47,268 nucleotides of DNA from an uncultured Eubacteriales bacterium (GTDB lineage Bacteria; Bacillota; Clostridia; Peptostreptococcales; Anaerovoracaceae), in contig ONRQ01000013.1 of NCBI GenBank assembly GCA_900320285.1, forward strand, positions 1 through 47,268. Reading direction: 5' to 3'. Positions 15,403-23,928 of the stretch are shown here, piece after piece. The position numbers and the translations under genes are program-made. Below the pieces are notes generated by a model that saw nothing but the letters and a program-made list of their open reading frames with translations, was not told the DNA's origin and made no database searches. Position 1 is the first letter of the stretch. Each line of letters opens with the position of its first letter.

Positions 15403-15885
15403 ATGAAAAAAGAAACCCTTACTTTAGCACTGCTTATCGCAGTAATGCCGCCTGCATGGGCTGTAATCAGTCCGTATCTGGGCAACTCGGTAGGGCCCAT
15501 AGCCCTTATATGTGCCGGCATATACGCTACAAACGGCAACAAATTCAAGGACGCGCATAAAATAGCCCTTGGTTATCTGGCAGGTGATATCTGGGCACTG
15601 ATAGCCTTTGAGATCATGGCCCATACGCCTTTAAATCCCGATCTGACGCTGTTTTTAACGCTTGCCGTATTCGGATTCATACTTGTTATAATATCCGACA
15701 GATTCAAAGGTATCATACACATGCCTTCATGGCTGACCGGATGGGCTATAGGTATGCTGACAATGAATCTTGATACAACAACTCCGGTCATGAGTCTTAC
15801 CGTACAGATTGCCTTTGCCATGCTTGTTGGTGTTTATTATGTAGGAGCACTGCTCGATTTAGTCCACAGATCATTGAATAAATGA
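15403..15885 (+). CDS. DUF1097-family membrane protein (YcdZ-like)
   Basis: The protein has 160 residues and five or six hydrophobic segments. It carries the DUF1097 look: an opening small-residue helix (LALLIAVMPPAWAVIS), a GNxxKDAHKIALGYLAGDIWALIAF segment near residue 45, and a Gly/Met-rich C-terminal helix. Function in this family is unknown. The stop overlaps the next start by 4 nt (ATGA), so the two genes are translationally coupled. The ribosome site is weak (GAAAAAG) and the start ATG follows a structured leader. Confidence 0.75.
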   Translation: MKKETLTLALLIAVMPPAWAVISPYLGNSVGPIALICAGIYATNGNKFKDAHKIALGYLAGDIWALIAFEIMAHTPLNPDLTLFLTLAVFGFILVIISDRFKGIIHMPSWLTGWAIGMLTMNLDTTTPVMSLTVQIAFAMLVGVYYVGALLDLVHRSLNK

Positions 15886-16448
15886 ATACACAGAAAAGCA
15901 GACGTAAATACAATAAAAAGAATATAGCACTCATTGTTCTCATCATAATTATGCTTGAGGCAAATGCCAATCTTGTTCTGGGCATAAATACCATCCATGA
16001 GAACGGGATAAAGGCTGATCTTTTCAGGATAATGTCGCTGAAATCATTGACGTCTACATTCATCACCTACACAACGGACTTCTTCTCAAAGGATGTCCGC
16101 GGTTTTGCCGAGGACTGCATTTCATTTTTCGAAGAGCACATATGGAGAGGCCCGTCTCTGTCTAAGGGCAGGGGAACCATCCAGGGACCGTCAGGCAAGG
16201 AGACATATTACAACCTGAATATGAGCGGTGTTGTCAGTATAATGAGAAGAATGGGGTATGACTACGAATATTGGGTAAGAGATGACGGTGTAAAGATGTT
16301 CGGCAATTATGTCATGGTTGCAGCAAATCTGAATCTGCGTCCGAGAGGATCACTCGTACAGACTTCGCTTGGAATGGGCATGGTATGCGATACAGGAGGC
16401 TTTGCTAAAAGGAATCCAACACAGATCGATATTGCCACCGCATGGTAA
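15882..16448 (+). CDS. Membrane-anchored 3D-domain cell-wall protein
   Basis: The protein of 188 residues has a basic N-terminus followed by one hydrophobic anchor (about 15-35, IALIVLIIIMLEANANLVLG). The C-terminal half carries the signature of 3D (Asp-Asp-Asp) domains: VMVAANLNLRPRGSLVQTSLGMGMVCDTGGFAKRNPTQ, broken here only by the normal family spacing, ending IDIATAW. The two Asp-containing motifs, CDTGGF and IDIATAW, provide the acidic pocket typical of lytic transglycosylase-like 3D proteins. It probably acts on peptidoglycan outside the membrane. It is coupled to the DUF1097 gene, which suggests a joint envelope function. Confidence 0.78.
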   Translation: MNTQKSRRKYNKKNIALIVLIIIMLEANANLVLGINTIHENGIKADLFRIMSLKSLTSTFITYTTDFFSKDVRGFAEDCISFFEEHIWRGPSLSKGRGTIQGPSGKETYYNLNMSGVVSIMRRMGYDYEYWVRDDGVKMFGNYVMVAANLNLRPRGSLVQTSLGMGMVCDTGGFAKRNPTQIDIATAW

Positions 16449-16471
16449 TATGTATTTTTAACAAACAGTAT

Positions 16472-16526
16472 GGTTAACAATTGAAGTTTGTCTATAAATA
16501 TGATAAACTACGGTTAACAATTAAAG
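16472..16526 (+). repeat. Repeated GGTTAACAATTRAAG element
   Basis: GGTTAACAATTGAAG (16472-16486) and GGTTAACAATTAAAG (16512-16526) repeat 40 bp apart, about four helical turns. They lie between the 3D gene and its terminator. A shared-site operator is possible, but there is no gene start in that position; they may be chance AT-rich repeats. Confidence 0.45.
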
Positions 16527-16530
16527 ATAA

Positions 16531-16558
16531 ACAAGGTCTTGTGACCTTGTTTTTTTTT
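16531..16558 (+). terminator. Strong terminator after the 3D-domain gene
   Basis: ACAAGGTC (16531-16538), loop TTGT and GACCTTGT (16543-16550) form a perfect 8-bp stem followed by eight T (16551-16558). Confidence 0.92.
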
Positions 16559-16613
16559 ATCATTAGCTTTTAATCCGATTGACATTTCACTTTAATAACA
16601 GCGAGGTGCCGGT

Positions 16614-17852
16614 TTGAAGATCACAATTGCAGGGGGAGGTAATATAGGAACACAGTTCGCGGTTCACTTTGCCGAAAAAGGGCATGAAGTTATCATGTTC
16701 ACATCTAATCCGGGTATTTTCTCCGGGAGTTTGTCAATAATTGACAAAGAGGGAAACACTATTCACGAAGGAAAAATAAGTCTGGCTACCAATAATCCGG
16801 AAAAGGCATTCAGAGGAAGCGATGCAATTATTATTACCATGCCTCCGACCATGATGATACCGCTTTCAGAAATGATATATGAGAACACAGATGAAAGCAC
16901 AATTATTGGGTTTGTTCCCGGGAATGGAGGCTTTGAGCTTGCTTTTCGCAAATGCATTGAAAGAGGAAATATATTTTTCGGTATAGACCGTGTTCCTGCC
17001 ATCGCCAGACTTACTAAACGAGGCAGGGAGGTATGCTGCTCAGGATATAAGGATGAACTGTATATAGGCGCTATTCCTTCAAGTCATACGGATAAATGTG
17101 CGGCTCTCATAGAAAGCATATTTGATATCCCTTGTGTCAGGCTTCCGGGCTTTATGGCGCTAACGCTTACACCGTCAAATCCCATACTGCATACAGCGCG
17201 GCTCAAGACGATATTCAACGAATACAGGCCTGGTGTTACCTATGATTCTCTGCAGCTTTTCTATAAGGACTGGGATGATGCTTCCTCAGAGCTTCTTATG
17301 GCTTGTGATGATGAGATACAGGATATATGCAGGGCGTTGCCGGGATTCGGACTTGAATACGTAGTTTCGGAACGCATGTTCTACAAAGCCGAATCAACAG
17401 AACAAATGACAAAGGCAATAAGCAGCGAAGAGTCACTCAAAGGACTTACTACACCATCAGTCAAAGCCGAAGCCGCAGAGATAAAAGGCAGAGGCCTTGG
17501 AGGTATCAGAACAAGACGCAGATTCCTGAGCGAACGCATAGCACGCCATATTGAAAGGAGAGCATACTGGAGAGAGCGTATGGAGAAAAGAATGGCTGCG
17601 CGCTGTGACGAACAGAAAGAAGAGACGCGTAATACGTTTATTCCTGATCTTCATTCAAGATATTTCACTGCTGATTTTCCATATGGACTTTCAGTTATAC
17701 AGCAGATCGGAAATATAGCCGGAGTGGATATGCCTAATATAGACAGTCTCATAGACTGGTATGATGAAATAGCTATCGTAAATGATAAGCTGATAATTTC
17801 AGATTACGGTATCAGTGATATGGATACGTTGAGAGAATTCTATATGCAATAG
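16614..17852 (+). CDS. NAD/NADP octopine/nopaline dehydrogenase family enzyme with basic insertion
   Basis: The 412-residue protein starts at TTG 16614 after a GAGGTG site (16602-16607); no ATG fits better. Residues 1-180 form a Rossmann domain with the dinucleotide loop MKITIAGGGNIGTQFAVHF. The C-terminal domain carries PSNPILHTARL near residue 188, with the conserved catalytic-type His, and SLKGLTTP near 275. Residues about 286-341 are an Arg/Glu/Lys-rich helical insertion (RTRRRFLSERIARHIERR) between SLKGLTTP and the family motif FIPDLHSRYFT. Opine dehydrogenases couple an amino acid with a keto acid using NAD(P)H. The true substrate is unknown. The gene stands alone between terminators. 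Confidence 0.85.
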   Translation: MKITIAGGGNIGTQFAVHFAEKGHEVIMFTSNPGIFSGSLSIIDKEGNTIHEGKISLATNNPEKAFRGSDAIIITMPPTMMIPLSEMIYENTDESTIIGFVPGNGGFELAFRKCIERGNIFFGIDRVPAIARLTKRGREVCCSGYKDELYIGAIPSSHTDKCAALIESIFDIPCVRLPGFMALTLTPSNPILHTARLKTIFNEYRPGVTYDSLQLFYKDWDDASSELLMACDDEIQDICRALPGFGLEYVVSERMFYKAESTEQMTKAISSEESLKGLTTPSVKAEAAEIKGRGLGGIRTRRRFLSERIARHIERRAYWRERMEKRMAARCDEQKEETRNTFIPDLHSRYFTADFPYGLSVIQQIGNIAGVDMPNIDSLIDWYDEIAIVNDKLIISDYGISDMDTLREFYMQ

Positions 17853-17935
17853 TGTAACATCGCAAAAATGTGTTGCGCTACAAACAGCTGAAACCCTTGA
17901 AAATCTGTTACCTTATATTTAAAGAAACACTTTTT

Positions 17936-17961
17936 GAACCCCAAGTTGGGGTTCTTTTTTT
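17936..17961 (+). terminator. Terminator after the opine-dehydrogenase-like gene
   Basis: GAACCCC-AAGTT-GGGGTTC (17936-17954) is followed by seven T (17955-17961). Confidence 0.92.
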
Positions 17962-18348
17962 GCATACATGGATAACAGAAAACCAGCCGACCAGTCCATC
18001 TCCTCATTTTCTGGATACATGGCTAACAGTAGTTTTGATTAATATCATACATTCTCTTTTTCATTTAAACATCCTCCCTACAGAAACTGTATTTTATGAA
18101 ATGCTTCAAAAATACACAACATTTCAGCAACAAAACATCTTGTATTTCTTATTATTATGACTTGTGAGTATTCCGGCGTAGTTTCCCGCACCTGTCCGAC
18201 GTGAGGAAATCACCGTTCCGGCAGAATGGAAATCATCATTCCAGCCGGGAAATCGGCCTCATTGAATATTCCTGTTCAAAGAAACCGATAATCCAGCAGA
18301 TAGGAAACCGCTATTCCTGAGATGTGGTACTGCGAACAAAACATGTTC
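17962..18348. other. Non-coding region with IS21-end-like repeats
   Basis: No convincing gene is seen. A 96-codon frame from 17870 is low-complexity and has no ribosome site. From 18170 to 18320 there are repeated GGAAA...ATTCC blocks: GGAAATCACCGTTCC, GGAAATCATCATTCC, GGGAAATCGGCC and GGAAACCGCTATTCC. Arrays of this kind occur at ends of IS21-family elements as transposase sites. Confidence 0.45.
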
Positions 18349-18470
18349 TTATCTATCTGATATCAGATGAAATTCCTGTATGGAATTAATGTCAAGGCCT
18401 TGTCGCACAGCGATGCGAAGCAGCCTTTACATTAATGACATTCAGGAAGAATGTACCATCAGATAGATAA
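18349..18470. repeat. Long imperfect hairpin, about 120 bp
   Basis: TTATCTATCTGAT (18349-18361) is exactly complementary to ATCAGATAGATAA (18458-18470). Inside, a block near 18373 (TTCCTGTATGGAATTAATG) is imperfectly complementary to ATTAATGACATTCAGGAA near 18431, and the loop holds nested AAGGC...GCCTT and TCGCA...TGCGA pairs. It could be a miniature inverted-repeat element or a structured transcript. Confidence 0.6.
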
Positions 18471-18603
18471 TAATCTACGGTACCATTTTACTGGAACTGC
18501 GGTACCCAAAGACTGGAACCATAGTGCAATTTGTACAGGATTATTCACTCATATAATTGAATCATGCACCTATGGTGTAAATTCAATTAAGGAGGTCACA
18601 GTT

Positions 18604-18909
18604 ATGACCAAGTATCGCGAGATCCTTCGGCTTACAGCCTTAGGGTTTTCACAGCGAGATATATGCAGCAGCGCAGGTGTCTCGCAAAAGACCGTTTCTA
18701 AAGTTCAGAAGCGAGCCAGAGAACTGCAACTGCCATGGCCGTTGGATGAATCCATGACAGACATCGCTCTGAGCAGGAAGTTGTTTCCCCACGAAGCTGT
18801 GCGGACCGAAAGACGTATGCCAGACTTCGAGTATGTCCGCAAAGAGTTGCAACGCAATGGTGTGACCAAGAAACTACTGTGGACAGAGTATCTTGAGGAG
18901 TGCTGTTAG
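18604..18909 (+). pseudogene. Truncated IS21-family transposase, IstA N-terminus
   Basis: From ATG 18604 (GGAGGTCACAGTT upstream) the 101-residue product matches the N-terminal part of IstA: a helix-turn-helix of the Hin/resolvase type (REILRLTALGFSQRDICSSAGVSQKTVSKV) followed by PLDESMTD and FEYVRKELQRNGVTKKLLW. A full IstA is ~400-500 residues with a DDE domain, which is missing, as is the partner ATPase IstB. The frame ends at TAG directly before repeated IS-end sequence, so an internal deletion of the element is likely. The longer open frame from 18451 adds non-conserved residues. Confidence 0.82.
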
Positions 18910-18910
18910 C

Positions 18911-19311
18911 GTCGGGCGTTTTTAAATTGGCGATTATCGCCCGACCCTAACAATTCTATTCACTCCATGCATTCCAGTCACAATTGGGGCAGCGATAAAT
19001 ACCGCACTGTCCATCCGGCTCTGTGACAGAGGAGACAGAGAACCGTCCCCTGTCTCCTCCCTGTCTCCTCCAATTGGGGCGGTCCTGTAAACCATTTTCT
19101 TGACTATGCCAGTGACTAAGAGTAAATTATGTTAAATAACCGTGTTAGAGTCGGGCTGAAACAGCCACTCAGAGTCAGGCGATTTTAACCAATCACAGTC
19201 GGATGAAAAAAGCCAATAACAGCACATTCAAATCATAATAGAATTTGGTTATTTTGTTCTGACTCAAATTGGCGATTATCGCCCGACCCAGAGTGGTTAA
19301 AATCGCCCGAC
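18911..19311. mobile_element. IS21-type end region with repeated GTCGGGCG sites
   Basis: GTCGGGCG or its close variants occur at least seven times in both orientations: 18911, 18938 (reverse), 19151, 19172 (GTCAGGCG), 19190, 19280 (reverse) and 19304 (reverse). The 24-base block AAATTGGCGATTATCGCCCG plus ACCC is repeated exactly at 18924-18947 and 19266-19289. The pair 19173-19189 and 19295-19311 form an inverted repeat. Multiple sites of this type are typical at IS21-family ends. No gene is present. Confidence 0.65.
19031..19068. repeat. REP-like palindrome
   Basis: GGAGACAG (19031-19038) is complementary to CTGTCTCC (19050-19057), which is repeated at 19061-19068, around the core AGAACCGTCCC. 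From memory, this palindrome family is common in Clostridia genomes, sometimes near REP-associated (Y1) transposases, but none is present here. Confidence 0.6.
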
Positions 19312-19404
19312 GCTAATAACCGCAATTAATTGGGCGATTCAATTGCTACTTTATCTATTCTGCAAGTTATTTCTGATAGGTTTTATAAGAAGGGGGAAAT
19401 CATT

Positions 19405-21450
19405 ATGCGGGCAGCAACAGATATCGGAGGTACTTTTACCGATCTGGTCGCGATCGATGATCAGGGGACTTTGGTGCTGGAAAAGGCGCACACGACACCG
19501 CCGAATTTTGAGCAGGGTGTCATGGAGGTCATGGAGAAGAGCGGGATCGATCTCAAGTCGATCACTGAGTTTTTCCACGGTACGACAACGATCATCAACG
19601 CGCTTACTGAGCGCAAGGGCGCGAAGACCGGCCTGATTACAACTAAGGGGTTTAGAGACATTCTGGAACTTGCGAGAGGAAACAGACCGGATTTGTTCAA
19701 CATGGTTTTTGAGAAGCCGGAGCCTTTCGTTCCGCGTTATCTCAGGAGAGAAGTCGAGGAGCGTATGGCATACAACGGTGAAGTCGTCGTTCCTCTGAAT
19801 AAGGATGACATCAAGGCCGCTGTCGACTATTTCAGGAAGGAAGGGGTCGAGGCAATCGCCGTTTGCTATATCAATTCTTATGCGAACGAAGCGCATGAGC
19901 GTGAGACAGCGGAGATCGTCAGAGAGCTTTGGCCGGAAGTCTATGTCAGCCCGTCTGTGGATATCACACGTGAATGGCGTGAGTATGAGAGAACATCCAC
20001 GGCTGTGCTCAATGCTTATGTAATGCCGGCGGCATCTTCATATATCGACCGTCTCGACGGCAGATTGTCCGAAGCGGGAGTAGAGGGCAGCAGATATATC
20101 ATGCAGAGCAACGGCGGCACGACGACCTTCGAGCAGTCCAAAATCACCCCGGTCAATGTCGTTGAGTCCGGTCCGGTAGCGGGCGTCTTCGGCGCATCGA
20201 TACTCGGCAAATTCATCGGCGAGAAGAACATCATCGCTTTTGACGTCGGCGGTACTACGGCAAAATGTTCTCTGATCGATGACGGCGAGGTCAAAGTCAC
20301 GACATCGTATTTCATCGAGAAGGACGAGCGCAATGCCGGATATCCTATCATGGCGCCGGTCGTAGATATCGTAGAGATCGGAAACGGCGGCGGTTCCATC
20401 GCGTGGATCGATGAAGCGGGATCGCTCAAGGTCGGGCCAAAGAGCGCGGGCGCTCTGCCGGGGCCTGTGGCTTACGGCAAAGGCGGTACGGAGCCGACGA
20501 CGACGGACGCGAACCTGATAGCCGGAAGACTTTCCGCCAAGAATTTTGACATGGATGTAGATCTTGACGCGGTACGCGCAGCGCTCGCGGACAGTATCGG
20601 CGCGCATTTCGGTCAGGATGCTGACGGCGCTGCTGAGAGCATCATCAGAGTCGCGGACTCCAATATGAACAACGCACTCAAACTGATATCGGTACGCCGA
20701 GGCTATGACCCGAGAGACTTTGCGATGGTCGCCTTTGGCGGCGGCGGTCCGATCCACGGCCCGAGCCTTGCGAAGGAACTCAACATAGGAAAAGTCATCG
20801 TTCCGGTAGCGGCTTCTGTTTTCTCTGCCTGGGGCATGCTGATGACAGACATCCGCCACGACTTTATCCGCACCAAGATCATGTCGCTCAATGAAGCGCC
20901 GGTCGATGAGCTGAACGCGCTTTGGGCGTCGATGGAGAAGGAAGCCGGCGAGGTCTTCGCTGCTGAAGGCGTATCTCAGGAACAGGCTGCTTTCTCATAC
21001 ATCATAGACATGAGATACATGGGACAGGAACACACCGTACAGGTCTACGCTCCTGCGGTCCCATGGAAGGAAGAGGACAAAGCTGAGATCATGGAGAGAT
21101 TCCATGCGACTCACGAGCATTTCTATACATTCCGTCTCGATGACACTCCTGCGGAGATCGTAAATCTGCACCTCATCGCGTTCGGAAGACTGCACAAGCC
21201 ATCACTCAGAGAGATCGAGCCGCACAAAGGCGGAGCCGAAGAAGCGGTCAAGGAGATCCGCAAGGTCTTCTTCGCTGGAGACGGCTGGGTCGAAACACCG
21301 GTCTATGACAGAGACAAGCTCGGATGCGGGTTTGAGGCAAAGGGACCGATGGTCGTCGAGGAGCCGACTACCGCGACAGTCGTTTGTCCGGGACAAAGCC
21401 TCAGGGTGGACAAGTTCGGCAATCTCATCGTTGAAATGGAGGTGCAGTAA
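19405..21450 (+). CDS. hyuA: Hydantoinase/oxoprolinase family protein, subunit A
   Basis: Start chosen at ATG 19405 (AGGGGGAAATCATT upstream). The open frame extends 25 codons further into IS sequence with no conserved residues. The 681-residue product has the HyuA fold with DIGGTFTDLVAID at the start, HGTTTIINAL near residue 60, and the ATPase-core motif FDVGGTTAKCSL near 280 with GNGGGSIAWIDEAG near 330. Enzymes of this group (N-methylhydantoinase, 5-oxoprolinase, acetone carboxylase beta) hydrolyse or carboxylate small cyclic or keto substrates using ATP; the substrate cannot be told here. It is coupled to hyuB (stop and start share one base). Codon use is visibly more GC-rich than the flanks, which with adjacent IS21 debris suggests acquisition. 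Confidence 0.92.
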   Translation: MRAATDIGGTFTDLVAIDDQGTLVLEKAHTTPPNFEQGVMEVMEKSGIDLKSITEFFHGTTTIINALTERKGAKTGLITTKGFRDILELARGNRPDLFNMVFEKPEPFVPRYLRREVEERMAYNGEVVVPLNKDDIKAAVDYFRKEGVEAIAVCYINSYANEAHERETAEIVRELWPEVYVSPSVDITREWREYERTSTAVLNAYVMPAASSYIDRLDGRLSEAGVEGSRYIMQSNGGTTTFEQSKITPVNVVESGPVAGVFGASILGKFIGEKNIIAFDVGGTTAKCSLIDDGEVKVTTSYFIEKDERNAGYPIMAPVVDIVEIGNGGGSIAWIDEAGSLKVGPKSAGALPGPVAYGKGGTEPTTTDANLIAGRLSAKNFDMDVDLDAVRAALADSIGAHFGQDADGAAESIIRVADSNMNNALKLISVRRGYDPRDFAMVAFGGGGPIHGPSLAKELNIGKVIVPVAASVFSAWGMLMTDIRHDFIRTKIMSLNEAPVDELNALWASMEKEAGEVFAAEGVSQEQAAFSYIIDMRYMGQEHTVQVYAPAVPWKEEDKAEIMERFHATHEHFYTFRLDDTPAEIVNLHLIAFGRLHKPSLREIEPHKGGAEEAVKEIRKVFFAGDGWVETPVYDRDKLGCGFEAKGPMVVEEPTTATVVCPGQSLRVDKFGNLIVEMEVQ

Positions 21451-23186
21451 TGGATAACAAGAATATAAATCCGGTAACACTGGATATCGTCAAGGATTCG
21501 CTCATTGCTGTCAGCAACGAGATATTCTATGCTTTTGCCCAGACTTCGATGAGCCCGATCATTTATGAGACGCTGGACTACGCCAGCGGCATAGCTGATG
21601 CGGAAGGCCGCCTGCTGACGCAGGGCAACGGAGTTTCCGGCTTTATCGGAATGATCTCGCCGATGATCTGCGCTGTCGTAGACAAAGTCGGCAAGGAAAA
21701 TCTCCATCCGGGGGATGTGTACATCATCAATGACCCGTTCATAGGCGGAGGAACGCACAAGAATGACGTGGGCATGGTCATGCCTATTTTCTACAAAGAT
21801 GAACTGATTGCTTTTGCCGGCAATAAAGCGCACTGGAGCGATATCGGCGGCATGGCGCCTGGCTCGTTCGCGACTGACGCGACCAACACTTTCCAGGAGG
21901 GGCTGTGCTTCTCGGGAGTCAAGCTCGTGGACAGGGGAGAACTGGTTGAGCCTGTCTGGGATCTTATGAAAAGCAACATCCGCTATCCGATGGTTTCGCA
22001 GGGCGATATGTGGGGCCAGATCTCTTCGCTGCGTACCGGCGAGCGCCGTATTGGCGAGCTGTGCGAGAAGTACGGAGCTGATGTTGTCAAAGGTTCCATG
22101 GAGCGTCTGATCGAGCAGGGCGAGATGGTCGCCCGCCGCAGGATGGCAGAGTTCCCAAAGGGCACATGGGAAATGGAAGAGTACATGGACGATGACGGAC
22201 ACGGCAATCCGGTCCATCTGAAGGTCAAGGTAACGATCACGGATGATGAATTCCTGGCGGATTTCACCGGCTGCGACCCTGAGGTCATCGGATCGGTGAA
22301 CACCGGAGCTACAGCAGCATACGCCGGTGTCAAGGTCGTATTCATGTCGATTATCGGACCGGAGCTCGCTGTAAACGATGGAGTTTTCGCTCCGCTCCGC
22401 TGCGTGACGGAACCGGGCAGCGTGATGCAGGCTAGAAGCCCGGTGGCGACTTCCTGCTACTATGAGAGCATGATCTACGCGATCGACCTGGTATGGCGCG
22501 CGCTTGCGCCTGCTTTCCCGGAATCCCTCGGCGCCGGTCACCTTCTCTCGGTCTGCACCGTACTCATGGCCGGAAAGCATCAGGACTTTGGCAATGACTA
22601 TCTGATCATCGAACCTACAGTCGGCGGCTGGGGCGCGTGCATGGGACATGACGGCCAGGTCGGACAGTTCTGCGTCGGTGACGGTGAGACCTACAACGTA
22701 CCTGTAGAAATGGCCGAGATCCGCTATGGCATCAGAGTCGCTGAGCACAGCCTGCACTGTGACGGTGCGGGCGCCGGTGAATACAGAGGCGGCGCGGGTG
22801 CTGTCAGATCGTATTTGTCCATGAACGACAACCAGTCCTTCACAGCCTCTTTCGGCCGCAACAAGTGGCCTGTATGGGGTGCTGCCGGCGGCAAAGACGG
22901 ATCGATCAATTACTTTGAATTCATTGATGCCGACGGGACACAGTCCGGTCCGCAGGGCATCGTCGCGAGACGTGTCATGAACCGCGGCGATCTTGTACGT
23001 ATGACGACAGCGACCGGAGGCGGATACGGAGATCCGTTCAGAAGACCGCCGGAAAAAGTCGCCTGGGATGTCAAGAACGAGTACATCACAGCCGAGCAGG
23101 CAGAAGCGGATTATGGCGTCCTGGTAGACCCTGAGACCTACGAAGTTAAGGGCGTCACACAAGCCAGAGCCGCAGCCGAGGTATAG
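21450..23186 (+). CDS. hyuB: Hydantoinase/oxoprolinase family protein, subunit B
   Basis: This 578-residue protein is the HyuB partner: NPVTLDIVKDSLIAVSNEIFYAFAQTSMSPI at the start, LDYASGIADAEGRLLTQGNG near 45, DVYIINDPFIGGGTHKNDVGMVMP near 90, SHLL-type loop GAGHLLSVCTV near 350 and GGGYGDPFRRPPEKV near 530, all HyuB hallmarks. HyuB forms a complex with HyuA and carries much of the substrate site. The start overlaps the hyuA stop as TAATG. The GC-rich, CGC/GCG-biased coding matches hyuA and not the left housekeeping genes. No hyuC, racemase or transporter gene is adjacent, so the pathway around this pair is unclear. Confidence 0.93.
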   Translation: MDNKNINPVTLDIVKDSLIAVSNEIFYAFAQTSMSPIIYETLDYASGIADAEGRLLTQGNGVSGFIGMISPMICAVVDKVGKENLHPGDVYIINDPFIGGGTHKNDVGMVMPIFYKDELIAFAGNKAHWSDIGGMAPGSFATDATNTFQEGLCFSGVKLVDRGELVEPVWDLMKSNIRYPMVSQGDMWGQISSLRTGERRIGELCEKYGADVVKGSMERLIEQGEMVARRRMAEFPKGTWEMEEYMDDDGHGNPVHLKVKVTITDDEFLADFTGCDPEVIGSVNTGATAAYAGVKVVFMSIIGPELAVNDGVFAPLRCVTEPGSVMQARSPVATSCYYESMIYAIDLVWRALAPAFPESLGAGHLLSVCTVLMAGKHQDFGNDYLIIEPTVGGWGACMGHDGQVGQFCVGDGETYNVPVEMAEIRYGIRVAEHSLHCDGAGAGEYRGGAGAVRSYLSMNDNQSFTASFGRNKWPVWGAAGGKDGSINYFEFIDADGTQSGPQGIVARRVMNRGDLVRMTTATGGGYGDPFRRPPEKVAWDVKNEYITAEQAEADYGVLVDPETYEVKGVTQARAAAEV

Positions 23187-23272
23187 CCGCGGGCAATTGA
23201 TGAAGGCTTTTGACGAAAACTTTGGCACGAAAGACTTTTGCACGAAAAACTTTGGACGAAGGATCTGGAACG

Positions 23273-23845
23273 ATGAATCCGATTGCAACTTTAAAAATGG
23301 CGAACGGCAGCAGGATCGTGATCGAGCTGCTGCCGGATGCCGCTCCGAACACTGTCGCCAGTTTCATCTATATTGCTTCACGCGGCCTGATGGACGGACA
23401 CGCCATCGAGCGCATCGTACCGGGCAGCTGGATCGATGTCAGCTACACCGGCTACGGAAAAGAAGAAGCCCGTTACCTGATCCCGTACGAATCGCAGCTG
23501 CACCCTGAGATCGAACCTCTGGATTCGCATCCGGGATGTGTCTGCATGGGCGGATACGGTGAAGCGGGCCTTTCAGGCGGGGAGTTCTTCTTTCCTCTGA
23601 GAGACCTCCCGGAGCATAAAGGCATCTATCCTGTGTTCGGCAGGGTGACCAAAGGGTGGGAAGAAATCCTTCGGCTTGAGAAGGTCGAAACCCTTCCCGT
23701 GACCGACTTCCCGTATCCCGGGGTCGAAGTCAACAAACCTGTTGAACCGCAGGTGATCCTGTCGGTGGAGCTCGACCTGGGCGGGCAGACATTTCCGGAC
23801 CCCGTCCGGATGCAGCACCGGGACCTGCCGCTGACATGGCAGTGA
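23273..23845 (+). CDS. Divergent cyclophilin-type peptidyl-prolyl isomerase domain protein
   Basis: Start chosen at ATG 23273 (AAGGA site); an earlier ATG at 23210 would add a repetitive tail. The 190 residues follow the cyclophilin order: PIATLKMANGSRIVIELLPDAAPNTVASFIYIASRGLMDG, divided here only by family spacing, then the ERIVPGSWIDVSYTGYG segment where cyclophilins have HRVIPGFMIQGGDPTG, and GGEFFFPLRD in place of SQFFI. The catalytic-type Arg is kept, but the QGGD and Q residues that orient the substrate are changed, so isomerase activity may be weak or lost. Codon use resembles hyuAB. A perfect terminator closes this block. Confidence 0.8.
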   Translation: MNPIATLKMANGSRIVIELLPDAAPNTVASFIYIASRGLMDGHAIERIVPGSWIDVSYTGYGKEEARYLIPYESQLHPEIEPLDSHPGCVCMGGYGEAGLSGGEFFFPLRDLPEHKGIYPVFGRVTKGWEEILRLEKVETLPVTDFPYPGVEVNKPVEPQVILSVELDLGGQTFPDPVRMQHRDLPLTWQ

Positions 23846-23852
23846 TAAACAT

Positions 23853-23888
23853 ACCGACCCCGCACAAGAATTGCGGGGTCGGTCTTTT
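23853..23888 (+). terminator. Terminator after the hyuAB-cyclophilin block
   Basis: ACCGACCCCGCA (23853-23864) and TGCGGGGTCGGT (23872-23883) form a perfect 12-bp stem with a 7-nt loop, followed by CTTTT. Confidence 0.93.
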
Positions 23889-23928
23889 AGTGAGATCATA
23901 TGTACGGGTACTATGCCTGTTACGAAGA

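Noticed and set aside
17870-18160. 96-codon open frame after the opine-dehydrogenase-like gene
   Set aside because: It runs through the terminator hairpin at 17936-17961, lacks a ribosome site and has no family pattern.
18451-18603. N-terminal extension of the IstA fragment
   Set aside because: The GGAGG site is immediately before ATG 18604, and the first 51 residues match nothing in the family and overlap the hairpin.
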